Part shown: piece after piece, positions 51,390 to 61,531 of the stretch
Position numbering within the stretch: position 1 is the first letter of the stretch
Layout: every line of letters begins with the position of its first letter
Assembly (NCBI RefSeq): GCF_013255915.1
Contig: NZ_CP053896.1
Coordinates: 744,001-808,000 of the forward strand
Length of the DNA stretch: 64,000 nucleotides
Reading direction: 5' to 3'
Source of the DNA: Providencia rettgeri
GTDB lineage: Bacteria > Pseudomonadota > Gammaproteobacteria > Enterobacterales > Enterobacteriaceae
Notes under the pieces: model-generated
Databases searched by the model: none
What the model was told of the DNA's origin: nothing
What the model saw: only the letters and a program-made list of their open reading frames with translations
Position numbers and translations under genes: made by a program

Positions 51390-51905
51390 TTACTCTTCTT
51401 GTTCTTGCCAATTAGTAATATCTAGGACCAGCTCGCATTCATCATCCATATAAGCGCCTGTTGGTACAAAACCAAGTTTTTTGTAGAACTCAAATGGGCT
51501 TTCTTCCCCTTCACCACAGCTATTATAAAGGCGTGGGTATCCTTTTCTTTTTAAATAATGGATGACTTGAACTAGGGCTTCACGGCCGAATCCCAGCTTT
51601 TGGTAGGGTTCTGCAATCATAAAACGCCAAAGCATAATACCGTTATATTCTAATTCATCATCATCTAACCCAGAATGCAGCATGATGAAACCGACAGGGA
51701 CATCATCGGCGTAAATGCCTCGATACCATGCGCAATCAGAAAACTGGGCTTCCACCATGGAATAGGCATTGTCAGCCACCATATTACGTTGTGCTTCACT
51801 AAGCGTATGACTTAGTAAGCAAATTTCAGAAAAATTATCGGCGGTGACTTTTTGTAGGGTAACCAGTGAATTTTCATCTAATTCAGGTTCGATGAGCTCT
51901 TTCAT
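51390..51905 (-). CDS. GNAT-family N-acetyltransferase
   Basis: Cytoplasmic acetyl-CoA-dependent acetyltransferase, 171 aa. The acetyl-CoA-binding motif is IAEPYQKLGFGREALVQVIH, where the usual Q/RxxGxG/A pattern appears as QKLGFG. SPFEFYKKLGFVPTG forms the last strand. The acidic C-terminus resembles spermidine/diamine acetyltransferases, but the substrate is not certain. Single gene on the minus strand with the end of the ERIC array 15 bp beyond its stop codon. Confidence 0.85.
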   Translation of the reverse strand: MKELIEPELDENSLVTLQKVTADNFSEICLLSHTLSEAQRNMVADNAYSMVEAQFSDCAWYRGIYADDVPVGFIMLHSGLDDDELEYNGIMLWRFMIAEPYQKLGFGREALVQVIHYLKRKGYPRLYNSCGEGEESPFEFYKKLGFVPTGAYMDDECELVLDITNWQEQEE

Positions 51906-52070
51906 AACATTTCCTTCGACAGAATATTGACCATAATCATCAGTGATGGGCTATTTTTATTATTGTTGTTGAACATAATTAAATATTAGAAATTTGCGAT
52001 ATGGATATAAATCAATCAACCAGAGATTTCACTACCAGTCAATGACTTAATTGTGGCTATGTAAGCGGGA

Positions 52071-52111
52071 TCTAAAAAGTGATGGCAACTTACTTAAGTG
52101 TGAGTTGCCAT
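52071..52111 (-). terminator. rdgC terminator
   Basis: ATGGCAACT (52082-52090) and AGTTGCCAT (52103-52111) form a stem; on the minus strand it is followed by CACTTTTTAG. Confidence 0.62.
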
Positions 52112-52141
52112 TGTGAGGGCGATAGAGGGGATAGAAACAAA

Positions 52142-53047
52142 TTAGTGCTCGGCTTCGCCACCTAATACATCAATCAAGCGAGCGATTAATGCACTAAGTT
52201 CACCTGTCATTAATACGTAATCAGCATCAAATTTTTGCGCGTAGTCTTCTTTAGCGATGTCGTCATTTTGGTCTTTTAATGTATCGCTAAATTTGAGGCG
52301 CTTCAGGGAACCATCATCAGATAACATGAACTGGATACGCTCTTCCCAATCCAAGGCCAGTTTGGTAACGAGTTTACCGGCTTCAATGTGGGTGGCGATT
52401 TCATCAGAAATGAGTTCTTGCTTCTTACAACGGATAATACCACCTTCTTCTAAGATAGCTTTTAGCTCCGCTTCATCCATGACGGCAAAACCTTGTGGTA
52501 ATGAGCCCGAACGGATCCATTCAGTGAGTGTTAGCTCTATTGGATCTTTAAAAGTCAGAGGGACGACAGGTAAGGAACCTAAGCTTTTGCGGAGTAAGGC
52601 TAAATTGTCTTCAGCGCGTTTTGCGCTTGCGGCATCAACAATAATTAATTGATTTACTGTATCAATCCAAATGTAGGTTTTACTGAATTTACTGAATGCA
52701 CGAGGAAGGAGTGAGTGAACAACTTCATCTTTTAGTGAATCTTTTTCTGTTTTCTTCAGCTTACGGCCTTGGTCAGCTTCCAATTTTTCGATTTTATCCT
52801 GCAATTCTTGCTTAATTACAGGAGATGGCAGCATTTTTTCTTCTTTTTTAGCACAGATAAGAATTTGGTTACCCGCTGCATGTGTCAATGCATCACCACC
52901 ATTCATAGGGGAAACCCAGCCAGTTTGCATCATATCTTGGCTACCACAAGGGTGATAGGCGAGGGCGGCAAGCTGTTTCTCTAAATCATCTGCGGAGAGT
53001 GCCAAATCCCGATTCAGGCGATAGACCAATATATTCTTGAACCACAT
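52142..53047 (-). CDS. rdgC: recombination-associated protein RdgC
   Basis: Ring-shaped DNA-binding protein that restrains RecA in E. coli. 301 aa (303 in E. coli), starting [36 protein letters not shown] and [22 protein letters not shown] are typical of the family. Divergent from mak, the same pairing as in E. coli. Confidence 0.95.
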   Translation of the reverse strand: MWFKNILVYRLNRDLALSADDLEKQLAALAYHPCGSQDMMQTGWVSPMNGGDALTHAAGNQILICAKKEEKMLPSPVIKQELQDKIEKLEADQGRKLKKTEKDSLKDEVVHSLLPRAFSKFSKTYIWIDTVNQLIIVDAASAKRAEDNLALLRKSLGSLPVVPLTFKDPIELTLTEWIRSGSLPQGFAVMDEAELKAILEEGGIIRCKKQELISDEIATHIEAGKLVTKLALDWEERIQFMLSDDGSLKRLKFSDTLKDQNDDIAKEDYAQKFDADYVLMTGELSALIARLIDVLGGEAEH

Positions 53048-53250
53048 GAAAAACCTACCTTTGTTGATAAATAGCCAGTTAGAGCAGGGAGCTATGATAG
53101 CGAATTGTCTGTTATTAAGCGAAAAAAAATGCGCTATCGTTGAGGGCTGCTATCATTTCATTAGTTAGCTATTGATAATCCCCCTCAAAGCAAGCCATGA
53201 TAGCTATAGAAGCCCTGACATAAAAACTTTAAATAGTAGAGAACATCATA

Positions 53251-54156
53251 ATGAGAATAGGTATTGACCTTGGTGGAACCAAAATTGAAGTTATTGCATT
53301 AGATGACAGTGGCAATACTTTGTTTCGTAAACGTATTCCAACACCTCGTGGTGATTATGATGCGACACTTAAAGCGATAGCAAGTTTAGTGGCAGATGCA
53401 GAAACGGCGACTGGGTTGTCAGGTAGTGTTGGTGTGGGGATCCCTGGAACATTGTCTCCTGTGACTGGTAAAGTTAAAAATGCCAATTCCACATGGCTTA
53501 ATGGTAAACCGTTCGATGCTGATTTGAGTTATTTATTAAATCGTGAAATAAAAATGGCGAATGACGCTAATTGCCTAGCTGTCTCAGAAGCGGTTGATGG
53601 CGCAGGAGCAGGCGAGAAAGTCGTGTTTGCTGTTATTATCGGAACCGGTTGTGGTGCAGGAATTGCGATAAATGGGCAAGTGCATTCGGGGGGAAATGGC
53701 GTTGCAGGGGAATGGGGGCATAACCCTTTACCATGGCAAGATGAGCAAGATAGGCAGTTTCTAGTATCAGAAAGCTGTTATTGCGGGCTGACGGGCTGCA
53801 CCGAATTGTTTGTTTCAGGTACAGGGTTTATGGCGGATTATGCAAAAATGTCAGGAAGCCAAAAAACGGGGATGGAAATTGTTGCATTAGCTCAAACAGG
53901 TGATAAGCATGCCACCATTGCACTGGAAAATTACCTTAATCGCCTTGCAAAAGCCCTTGGACAAGCCATTAATATGTTAGACCCAGATGTGATAGTGCTA
54001 GGGGGCGGAATGAGTAATGTTGATTGCCTCTATGAAGAGCTACCAAAGCGTATTCGTCAGTGGGTGTTTGGTAGGGAGTGTGATACACCGATTCGTAAGG
54101 CGGTGCATGGCGATTCGAGTGGGGTTCGCGGAGCTGCTTGGTTGTTTTCGTCCTAA
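53251..54156 (+). CDS. mak: fructokinase, ROK family
   Basis: Phosphorylates fructose (manno(fructo)kinase) with ATP in the cytoplasm. [20 protein letters not shown] is the phosphate-binding loop. The ROK signature is [20 protein letters not shown], with [10 protein letters not shown] and the zinc motif [10 protein letters not shown]. 301 aa (302 in E. coli). The first ERIC copy of array 2 begins within its stop codon. Confidence 0.94.
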   Translation: MRIGIDLGGTKIEVIALDDSGNTLFRKRIPTPRGDYDATLKAIASLVADAETATGLSGSVGVGIPGTLSPVTGKVKNANSTWLNGKPFDADLSYLLNREIKMANDANCLAVSEAVDGAGAGEKVVFAVIIGTGCGAGIAINGQVHSGGNGVAGEWGHNPLPWQDEQDRQFLVSESCYCGLTGCTELFVSGTGFMADYAKMSGSQKTGMEIVALAQTGDKHATIALENYLNRLAKALGQAINMLDPDVIVLGGGMSNVDCLYEELPKRIRQWVFGRECDTPIRKAVHGDSSGVRGAAWLFSS

Positions 54157-54983
54157 TTTACGTTGTCGCGGTGTTGGCTTCATTCGGCTACTCGGGTCAC
54201 ATACTTGTGTATGCTCCCCGAGATACCCTCTTTTGCCGCCTAGCGACAACGTAAATTAGTTAGAAAATAGAGCCTGTGAGATGGTTGCGGTGTTGGCTTC
54301 ATTCGGCTACTCGGGTCACATACTTGTGTATGCTCCCCGAGATACCCTCTTTTGCCGCCTAGCGACAACGTAAATTAGTTAGAAAATAGAGCCTGTGAGA
54401 TGGTTGCGGTGTTGGCTTCATTCAGTCACTCTAGTCACATACTTATGTATGCTCCCCGAGATACCCTCTTTTGCCGCCTAGCGACAACGTAAATTAGTTA
54501 GAAAATAGAGCCTGTGAGATGGTCGCGGTGTTGGCTTCATTCGGCTACTCGGGTCACATACTTATGTATGCTCCCCGAGATACTCTCTTTTGCCGCCTAG
54601 CGACAACGTAAATTAGTTAGAAAATAGAGCCTGTGAGATGGTCGCGGTGTTGGCTTCATTCGGTTACTCGGGTCACATACTTATGTATGCTCCCCGAGAT
54701 ACCCTCTTTTGCCGCCTAGCGACAACGTAAATTAGTTAGAAAATAGAGCCTGTGAGATGGTCGCGGTGTTGGCTTCATTCGGCTACTCGGGTCACATACT
54801 TGTGTATGCTCCCCGAGATACCCTCTTTTGCCGCCTAGCGACAACGTAAATTAGTTAGAAAATAGAGCCTGTGAGATGGTCGCGGTGTTGGCTTCATTCG
54901 GCTACTCGGGTCACATACTTGTGTATGCTCCCCGAGATACCCTCTTTTGCCGCCTTGCCTCAACTCGAATTATTTAGAAAAAA
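54155..54983 (+). repeat. tandem ERIC array 2 (seven copies)
   Basis: Seven head-to-tail units of exactly 119 bp; the landmark GCGGTGTTGGCTTCATT recurs at 54168, 54287, 54406, 54525, 54644, 54763 and 54882. Copy 1 has 15-bp terminal inverted repeats (AATTTACGTTGTCGC at 54155-54169, complement at 54243-54257). The last copy ends in a different arm, CTCAACTCGAATTATTTAG, typical of a standard ERIC end. Copies 3-5 have ATACTTATGTAT in the centre, the others ATACTTGTGTAT. It shares its core with array 1 but forms a separate subfamily. Confidence 0.87.
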
Positions 54984-55548
54984 TACTTGGTTTCTAATCA
55001 AATGAAAGTTCTTTAGGAAAAATACTTAATTTCTAATCAAATGAAAAATATGTATAAAACTAATGATTAAATAATCATCTTTTATTTCTTAAATTAAATT
55101 TAGATTAATTGAAAATAATTTGATGGATATATTTATAGAATAAAAAGGATAAGTAAAAATAAAGGTGCTTTCTTGGCTAAATAAAGCACAGAAATTTAAG
55201 TTAAATAAGTTTCTTTAATACTCAGTGATATAAATCACAGTTCTTTTTTTCCTACGAAAAATATTCACAACTCCTCAATGGAATAAGTTGAGTTAATTAA
55301 GGTGAATTTGTCATCATTAATTCATTTTTGTGAGCTATATAAAAATCAAGCCCAATAAAAAGATGAAAATCGTGATTTAGTCACAAAAAATGGTTACTGT
55401 TTGCAGTGTATTATCATTAAAAATTGACGTCATGCACATAGTGTAAAATTTTAACGCTAACTTTGTTGTTTATTTGTTCAATTTTACAGGGTAGGTACTC
55501 AGATTTGAGAGGCAATTTTCTCTCAATAATGGCAACTAAGGGGATTAC
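54984..55548 (+). promoter_or_regulatory. cpdB upstream region with a CRP-like site
   Basis: AT-rich stretch of 565 bp, no gene seen. AGTGATATAAATCACA at 55224-55239 fits the CRP pattern (GTGA, six bases, TCACA), about 310 bp before cpdB. The distance is long, so a direct role is uncertain. Confidence 0.5.
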
Positions 55549-57498
55549 ATGAATAAAGTATTAAAACTTTCAACACTTGCTATGTTAGTCGCATTTAATG
55601 CGAACGCAGCAACAGTTGATTTACGCGTAATGGAAACATCGGATGTTCACAGCAACCTCATTGATTTTGACTATTATAGAGACAAGCCAACAGAGCAATT
55701 TGGTTACGTTCGTACCGCGACATTAATTAAAGCCGCTAAACAAGAAGCGACAAACTCAGTATTAGTGGACAACGGAGATTTAATCCAAGGTAGCCCATTA
55801 GCAGACTATATAGTAGGTGAAGGTTTAAAAGACGGTGAATCTCACCCTGCACATAAACTTTTAAATACTATGGGTTACACCGTAGGTAACTTCGGTAACC
55901 ATGAGTTTAACTTTGGATTAGAATTCTTACATAAAGCTATTGATGGCGCAAAATTCCCATACATTAACGCTAATATTATTGATGCGAAAACGGGTAAAAA
56001 CTACTTTAACCCATACATTATTGTAGATACACCGGTTAAAGATAGAGACGGTAAAACGCACACTATCAAGATTGGTTACATTGGTTTTGTTCCCCCACAA
56101 ATTCTTATTTGGGATAAACCAAATTTAGAAGGCAAAGTTTTAGTTAATGACATTACTGAAACTGCGAAAAAATTTGTACCACAAATGAAAAAAGAAGGTG
56201 CGGATTTAGTTGTTGCTATTCCTCACTCTGGTTTTTCTCAAGAGCCATATAAAGCAATGGCTGAAAACTCAGTTTATTACCTCAGTGAAGTCCCAGGTAT
56301 CGACGCTATTATGTTTGGCCACTCACACGGCGTATTCCCTAGCAAAGATTTCAGCGATATCAAAGGTGTTGATATTGCAAAGGGAACAGTTAATGGTGTA
56401 CCTGCGGTTATGCCAGGACAGTGGGGTGATCATTTAGGTGTGGTTGATTTAGTGGTCAATAATGATGATGGCGCGTGGAAAGTGGTTGATGCAACAGCTC
56501 ATGCACGCCCTGTCTATGATAAACCAAATAAGAAAGCCTTGGTTGAGCGTGATGGCGACCTAGCAAAAATTATTGAACAAGAACACCAAGATACTCGTAA
56601 GTTTGTCGGAAAACATATCGGTAAAGCATCCGAAAATATGTACAGCTACTTAGCATTGGTTCAAAGCGACCCAACTGTACAAATCGTGAATGATGCTCAA
56701 ATCGATTACACCAAAAACTTTATTCAAGGTGACCCTGACCTCGCAGATTTACCAGTTCTTGCAGCCGCAGCGCCATTTAAAGCGGGTGGACGTAAAAATT
56801 CACCGACTGAATTTATTGAAGTCGAAAAAGGTGATTTAACTTTCCGTAATGCTGCTGACTTATATTTATATCCAAATACATTAGTTGTAGTTAAAGCCAC
56901 AGGTGCGGATGTCGTCGAGTGGTTAGAATGTTCAGCCGGGATGTTCAATCAAATCAACCCACAATCAACAGCACCACAAAGCTTATTGAATTGGAATGGT
57001 TTCAGAACTTATAATTTCGATACAATTAGTGGTGTAAATTACCAAATCGACCTGACTCAGCCAGCGAAATACGATGTTGATTGCCAAACAGTCAACAAAG
57101 ATGCTAACCGAATCAAAAACGTAACCTACCAAGGTAAACCGATTGATCCAAAAGCAACTTTCTTAGTGGCAACGAATAACTACCGTGGCTACGGCGGTAA
57201 ATTTGCTGGAACAGGTGATAATAATGTTGCATTTGCATCACCGGATGAAAACCGTTCTATTTTAGCGGCTTATATTGCTAAAGAGTCTAAAGATAAAGGA
57301 CAAATTGCGACTAAAGCGGCTAATAATTGGTCATTCACTCCAATTAAAACAGACAAAAAACTGGATATTCGCTTTGAAACTGCACCGAGTGAAAAAGCAG
57401 CAAAATTCATCAAAGAGAATGCACAGTATCCGATGAAACAAGTCGGTACTGATGATATTGGTTTCGCTATTTATCAAATAGATTTAACCGAGAAGTAA
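55549..57498 (+). CDS. cpdB: 2',3'-cyclic-nucleotide 2'-phosphodiesterase / 3'-nucleotidase
   Basis: Periplasmic enzyme that turns extracellular 2',3'-cyclic nucleotides and 3'-nucleotides into nucleosides. The signal peptide is [20 protein letters not shown]. The metallophosphatase domain has [36 protein letters not shown] and [10 protein letters not shown]. The C-terminal nucleotide-binding domain has [16 protein letters not shown] and [15 protein letters not shown]. 649 aa (647 in E. coli). Many blocks match E. coli CpdB directly. Single gene. Confidence 0.95.
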   Translation: MNKVLKLSTLAMLVAFNANAATVDLRVMETSDVHSNLIDFDYYRDKPTEQFGYVRTATLIKAAKQEATNSVLVDNGDLIQGSPLADYIVGEGLKDGESHPAHKLLNTMGYTVGNFGNHEFNFGLEFLHKAIDGAKFPYINANIIDAKTGKNYFNPYIIVDTPVKDRDGKTHTIKIGYIGFVPPQILIWDKPNLEGKVLVNDITETAKKFVPQMKKEGADLVVAIPHSGFSQEPYKAMAENSVYYLSEVPGIDAIMFGHSHGVFPSKDFSDIKGVDIAKGTVNGVPAVMPGQWGDHLGVVDLVVNNDDGAWKVVDATAHARPVYDKPNKKALVERDGDLAKIIEQEHQDTRKFVGKHIGKASENMYSYLALVQSDPTVQIVNDAQIDYTKNFIQGDPDLADLPVLAAAAPFKAGGRKNSPTEFIEVEKGDLTFRNAADLYLYPNTLVVVKATGADVVEWLECSAGMFNQINPQSTAPQSLLNWNGFRTYNFDTISGVNYQIDLTQPAKYDVDCQTVNKDANRIKNVTYQGKPIDPKATFLVATNNYRGYGGKFAGTGDNNVAFASPDENRSILAAYIAKESKDKGQIATKAANNWSFTPIKTDKKLDIRFETAPSEKAAKFIKENAQYPMKQVGTDDIGFAIYQIDLTEK

Positions 57499-57519
57499 TC
57501 TGAACACATTGATATCATT

Positions 57520-57545
57520 CAAGCCTACCTACGGGTGGGCTTTTT
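57520..57545 (+). terminator. cpdB terminator
   Basis: AAGCCTACC pairs with GGTGGGCTT around TACG, with one mismatch or bulge, followed by TTTTTAG. Confidence 0.75.
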
Positions 57546-57664
57546 AGTGGCTAAATAATGTGTTTAAGAGGTACTTTTTAGAGGGGAAAATAGTGCTCGG
57601 AATATTAAGACAATTTTTACATTAAATATTCCGAGCAGTTATGATTAAGGTAAACATTATGGAG

Positions 57665-57964
57665 CTACTCATAAAAGACATTTAACATAGGTAATTTAGT
57701 GTGTTTATCATACTCAACTTTCACATATTCAGATTCTACCTTTTGGCCATTTTTTAAAGACCCAGTTATTGAAACATCTTTACCTTTTCGGTAACACGTA
57801 ATATTCACTTGCTCTTTATGTTCAACTTTGACTGAACATTGTGGCTCATAGATATAACCTGTAAATGTAATTGTACCTCCTGATGAATTATTACTTGCAT
57901 AGGTGAAAGAACAACTTGAAATGATTATAGCAACAACAGATGTTAGTAAAGATAAACCTTTCAT
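57665..57964 (-). CDS. small exported pilin-like protein
   Basis: A 99-aa protein with a signal peptide (cut near FTYAS-NN). The mature start SGGTITFTGYIYEPQCSVKV resembles the first strand of type 1 fimbrial subunits, which begin with a similar GxVxFxGxVxxxxC pattern. It has a second Cys (NITCYRK) only about 13 residues later and then stops after 99 aa, where pilins are about 150-180. So it is either a cut-down pilin-like domain or an unrelated small protein. AAGGGGGGTGG is a strong ribosome site. No usher or chaperone gene lies nearby. Function unknown. Confidence 0.7.
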   Translation of the reverse strand: MKGLSLLTSVVAIIISSCSFTYASNNSSGGTITFTGYIYEPQCSVKVEHKEQVNITCYRKGKDVSITGSLKNGQKVESEYVKVEYDKHTKLPMLNVFYE

Positions 57965-58340
57965 AGTCCACCCCCCTTAATAACACTTACACGATGGAAC
58001 GTGTTTTTGTGCTCTCACTTTTAGTGTAGTTCAAATATCTATAATGCAAAACTAAAAATGAAAATATACTTAGAGTTTAGTAGGGTGATTGGCTAATGAA
58101 TTGATAAATATCAACTTATGTAGTTGTCAAATTTCGCATGTTCAATTAATAGTCAGACGGTAACACGAGTGTAATAATAATAGTATAATTGTAAATATTT
58201 CTTTTTATTTCGATAAACTATTTTGAATAAATATGTTTTATTGAGGGTGCGGATTAATTTAGAATAAGTTATAAGTTAAAACTATGATAATCATTGGTGA
58301 TGACATTGAATTATTCACCTTGATTATATCAAATAAATAA
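57965..58340. other. intergenic region before the nitroreductase terminator
   Basis: AT-rich, no gene recognised. It holds the promoter of the pilin-like gene on the minus strand. Confidence 0.4.
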
Positions 58341-58371
58341 AATCCTCTCGTAAATATATTACGAGAGGATT
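58341..58371 (-). terminator. nitroreductase gene terminator
   Basis: AATCCTCTCGTAA (58341-58353) and its exact complement (58359-58371) form a 13-bp stem with a 5-nt loop, 24 bp beyond the minus-strand gene's stop. Confidence 0.75.
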
Positions 58372-58394
58372 ATTTAAATTCTTAGTATTCTAGT

Positions 58395-58994
58395 TTATTT
58401 GAAAACTTTGAAACGAACATCGTCGTCCATAAAGTTTTTATCACCAGCGGGTGCATTAATCGAACCAAATACCATTTGAGCGCGTAATATCCAGTTAGCT
58501 GGTACATTCCATGTTGTTTGAACGTCATTATCAATCAGTGGATTGTAATGTTGCAAAGATGCACCGATATTTTCTTGTGATAATGCTGTCCAGACTGCAA
58601 ATTGTGCGATACCACTGGCTTGTTCAGACCAAATTGGGAAATTATCCGCATATAAAGGGAATTGTTCTTGTAAACCTTTTACGATGTTTTCGTCTTCAAA
58701 AAACAGAATAGAACCAGCCCCTGCAGCAAAGCTATCAATTTTTTGTTCTGTTGAAGCGAAGGCTTGCTCAGGAACAATTTTACGCAGTGCTTCTTTAGTC
58801 ATATTCCACAATTTTTTGTGTTCAGCACCAAATAAAATTACCACACGAGACGTTTGCGAGTTAAATGATGATGGTGAATGTTTAACTGCTTCTTTAATTA
58901 GTTTCGTGACGTGTTCTTCTGATACTGGTAAAGCATCGCCGAGGTTATAAATAGTACGACGATTTTTAATCATTTCGATAAATGCGTTAGACAT
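58395..58994 (-). CDS. nitroreductase-family FMN oxidoreductase
   Basis: Cytoplasmic flavoprotein of 199 aa. FIEMIKNRRTIYNLGDALPV and KHSPSSFNSQTSRVVILFG bind FMN in the nitroreductase fold. It is closest to the YodC/Frm2-like group rather than E. coli NfsA/NfsB (which are longer). The physiological substrate is unknown; quinone, nitro compound or lipid-related oxidant reduction are family roles. Stands alone. Confidence 0.85.
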   Translation of the reverse strand: MSNAFIEMIKNRRTIYNLGDALPVSEEHVTKLIKEAVKHSPSSFNSQTSRVVILFGAEHKKLWNMTKEALRKIVPEQAFASTEQKIDSFAAGAGSILFFEDENIVKGLQEQFPLYADNFPIWSEQASGIAQFAVWTALSQENIGASLQHYNPLIDNDVQTTWNVPANWILRAQMVFGSINAPAGDKNFMDDDVRFKVFK

Positions 58995-59295
58995 TTTAGT
59001 CTCCTAGCTTTTCATTAGCGCACGGCATTTTATTGAATAAATCTTAGAAGCCGTAGTGTGTTTCAATGGTTATTACTATAACTTGGCGAATGAAAAATCA
59101 TAGAAAAAAAATTTAACGATAAGGTTCAAATTTTTGCACTAAGTTAAGTTTTGCTTTTAATTTGTTTAAAATCAATATATTAAATATATTTCTGGTGAGG
59201 TTTTATGATGGGAGATGACATTAATAGGCACAAATGAATAATATACATATAAAATAATTGAGCATAGAAAAAGAGAGAATAGATGGGTCATTAAA
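58995..59295. other. intergenic region between the nitroreductase and lipoprotein genes
   Basis: AT-rich, no gene seen. It contains the nitroreductase gene promoter on the minus strand. Confidence 0.4.
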
Positions 59296-59297
59296 GA

Positions 59298-59326
59298 GCC
59301 TAGCAAGAGGCGTAATCCTGCTAGGC
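59298..59326 (-). terminator. hairpin after the MetQ-like gene
   Basis: GCCTAGCA (59298-59305) and TGCTAGGC (59319-59326) pair; on the minus strand TCTTTAATG follows. Moderate terminator. Confidence 0.5.
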
Positions 59327-59347
59327 AAGAATGATAACTAGTTTTAC

Positions 59348-60208
59348 TTAATTGAGTTCACTAACATTTTTGGTTATTTCGATTTTAGTTCCACCAAAAT
59401 TATCAATGATGTACTTTCTTACCGCTTCAGTGTGGTACAGTTCTGCTAATTTGGCAAATTTAGGGTTATCCTTGTTATCTGTTTTAACAACTAATAAATT
59501 GATATTATTAATAATAGTCTCATCATTCTCTTCCCTAAATAACGAGTCAGTTAAAACGTTTAACCCGCCTTCTTGTGCAGCGGTATTACCTATGACTGCA
59601 ATATCAACATCAGGCAATGCTCTTGGGCCATGAGCATATTTTATTTGCCTAAAAACTAAGTCCTTAGGGTTCGAGACAATATCATTAGTAGACCCTGTGG
59701 CTTGGTTAAAATTAGGTTTTAATGCAATTAACCCCGACTTTTCAAGTAATTTAAGTGCACGTATATGGTTGGCGGCATCATTGGGAATGGCAACGATAGA
59801 TTGCTTAGGTAAATCAGCTAATTTTTTATGTTTTACCGAATATATGCCCATTGGCTCAAAGTAGGTGGTTGAGATCGCCGTTAATTGGTTATTATGATTT
59901 TTATTAAAATCTTTTAAAAACCCCCAAGATTGAAATGCATTAACATCAACATCTCCGTCAATGGTAGCGACGTTGAGTGTTATTCCATCGTCAATAATTT
60001 TGACATCAATATCGAGGTTGGCTTGTTTAGCTTCCGGTGATTGGGCAATAAATTTCCATATATCCGCATCACTACCGTGGCTGCCAATAATAATTTTTTG
60101 TGAAGTTGCTTTTTGTGGTGCTGTAATTTCATTGGTGTCTTCTTCTTGGGAGCAAGCCACTAAGGCTGATAACGACAAGGACAATAACACTGCAGGTAGT
60201 TTTTTCAT
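59348..60208 (-). CDS. MetQ/NlpA-family substrate-binding lipoprotein
   Basis: Lipoprotein binding protein for methionine or a related compound. The lipobox LSALVACSQ (Cys near residue 19) precedes a NlpA-type domain with IIIGSHGSDADIWKFIAQ, FEPMGIYSVKHKKLADLPKQ and AIPNDAANHIRALKLLEKSG, which are typical of MetQ. The metNI ABC genes are not adjacent, so it either shares another permease or works with the MetNI of a distant locus. Divergent from the oxygenase and PLP enzyme genes, so it may deliver their substrate. Confidence 0.85.
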   Translation of the reverse strand: MKKLPAVLLSLSLSALVACSQEEDTNEITAPQKATSQKIIIGSHGSDADIWKFIAQSPEAKQANLDIDVKIIDDGITLNVATIDGDVDVNAFQSWGFLKDFNKNHNNQLTAISTTYFEPMGIYSVKHKKLADLPKQSIVAIPNDAANHIRALKLLEKSGLIALKPNFNQATGSTNDIVSNPKDLVFRQIKYAHGPRALPDVDIAVIGNTAAQEGGLNVLTDSLFREENDETIINNINLLVVKTDNKDNPKFAKLAELYHTEAVRKYIIDNFGGTKIEITKNVSELN

Positions 60209-60448
60209 TTGATGATCTCTAATTGGTTTTGTTCTCGGTATCTAACCAAATAAAAATAACGCTTTATAAATAATATTTTTTTCGTATTTCTTATTTTCAG
60301 TTATATAAGATGTGAACTGTTACAAAAAGTTATATCGATATAGTTTAAAATTATTTTTAGTAATATCAGATGTGGTATTTAATCGAGTGATAAATATATC
60401 TTGAATTTTATTCATTATTTAAATAAATATTTTAGAAGGTCGATTAAT

Positions 60449-61483
60449 ATGTCTATAACACAATTACCCATTATTGATTTACAAGAACTCGAAAACCCTG
60501 AAACACGAGAGAATTTCTACAAAAAATTACGGTTTATTGCTAGAGAAATTGGTTTTTTTTATCTCGTTGGGCACAATATTCCTGTTGGTACACGTGAGGA
60601 ACTATTAGCCACAACTAAACAATTTTTTGCCTTACCTCAAAGCGAAAAAGAAAGCATTTCGATGGAGCACTCAAAGCATTTTCGTGGGTATACAGCATCC
60701 ACGGAAGAGAGCACTCGTAGCCAGCCAGATTACCGTGAACAGATTGATATTGGTGAAGAGTTACCTGCATTGCAACTTAATTATGATGACCCTATCTGGT
60801 TTAATTTACACGGGCCAAACCAATGGCCGCAATCTTTACCTGAACTTAAATCTCAGGCACTTGCGTGGCAAAGTGAAATGCGAACCATTGCAGTAAAATT
60901 AATTAAAGCGTTTTTAGTTGCACTAGAATTACCTGAAAATAGTTTTGATAAAATTATTGCCGAGCCGGCACAACATTTATTAAAACTTATTCATTACCCG
61001 GCAAGAGAAAATAATAATGAAGGAGAGCAAGGCGTTGGTGCACATAAAGATGCGGGGATCTTAACCTTATTATGGCAGGACAATAGTGGAGGCCTACAAG
61101 TTGAAACAGATGTAGGCTGGATAGATGTTGAACCTTTGGAAAATGCATTTGTGGTAAATATTGGAGAAGTATTTGAATTAGCCACTAATGGCTATTTACG
61201 TGCGAATGTTCATCAAGTTGTTAGGCGTAAAAATAGTCATTCTCGTTATTCCATTGCTTATTTTATTACGCCAAATATTTTTGCAGAAGAAGTCCCATTA
61301 TTAAATTTACCCGATTATTTAGCGCAACAAGCGTTAGGGCCTGATAGCGATCCATTGAACCCATTATTTACCAACCTCGGAAAAAATGTCATTAAAGGGC
61401 GCTTGCGCTCCCATTTAACGGTCACACGTCGCTTTTATCCTAAGGAATATGAGCAAATAATAAGTAATAATAATATTATCTGA
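60449..61483 (+). CDS. 2OG-Fe(II) oxygenase, isopenicillin N synthase-like
   Basis: Non-heme iron oxygenase of 344 aa. The DIOX_N region (about 5-110) starts MSITQLPIIDLQELENPETR and includes EIGFFYLVGHNIP. The catalytic iron ligands are in GVGAHKDAGILTLLWQD (HxD) and RANVHQVVRRK (His), with the 2-oxoglutarate Arg-x-Ser in RYSIAYF. I use the ATG at 60449, with AGAAGGT upstream; an ATG-type start at 60401 would add 16 residues. It lies 48 bp before the PLP enzyme, a likely operon. The substrate is not known; the neighbours suggest a sulfur amino acid derivative. Confidence 0.82.
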   Translation: MSITQLPIIDLQELENPETRENFYKKLRFIAREIGFFYLVGHNIPVGTREELLATTKQFFALPQSEKESISMEHSKHFRGYTASTEESTRSQPDYREQIDIGEELPALQLNYDDPIWFNLHGPNQWPQSLPELKSQALAWQSEMRTIAVKLIKAFLVALELPENSFDKIIAEPAQHLLKLIHYPARENNNEGEQGVGAHKDAGILTLLWQDNSGGLQVETDVGWIDVEPLENAFVVNIGEVFELATNGYLRANVHQVVRRKNSHSRYSIAYFITPNIFAEEVPLLNLPDYLAQQALGPDSDPLNPLFTNLGKNVIKGRLRSHLTVTRRFYPKEYEQIISNNNII

Positions 61484-61531
61484 GCAGTCGAGTCGTTAGA
61501 GATATGATGATAAACCGTATTGGAGCTAAAA

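Noticed and set aside
50766-51425. Row of similar frames with CWLHALALVTYLC-type sequences
   Set aside because: They arise from the ERIC copies. The 127-bp period is not a multiple of three and the products lack start signals.
50852-54983. Possible CRISPR arrays at the two tandem repeats
   Set aside because: Units are 119-127 bp, almost identical over their whole length, with no variable spacers and no cas genes.
57665-57964. Start of a fimbrial operon
   Set aside because: No chaperone, usher or adhesin gene flanks the small gene on either side.
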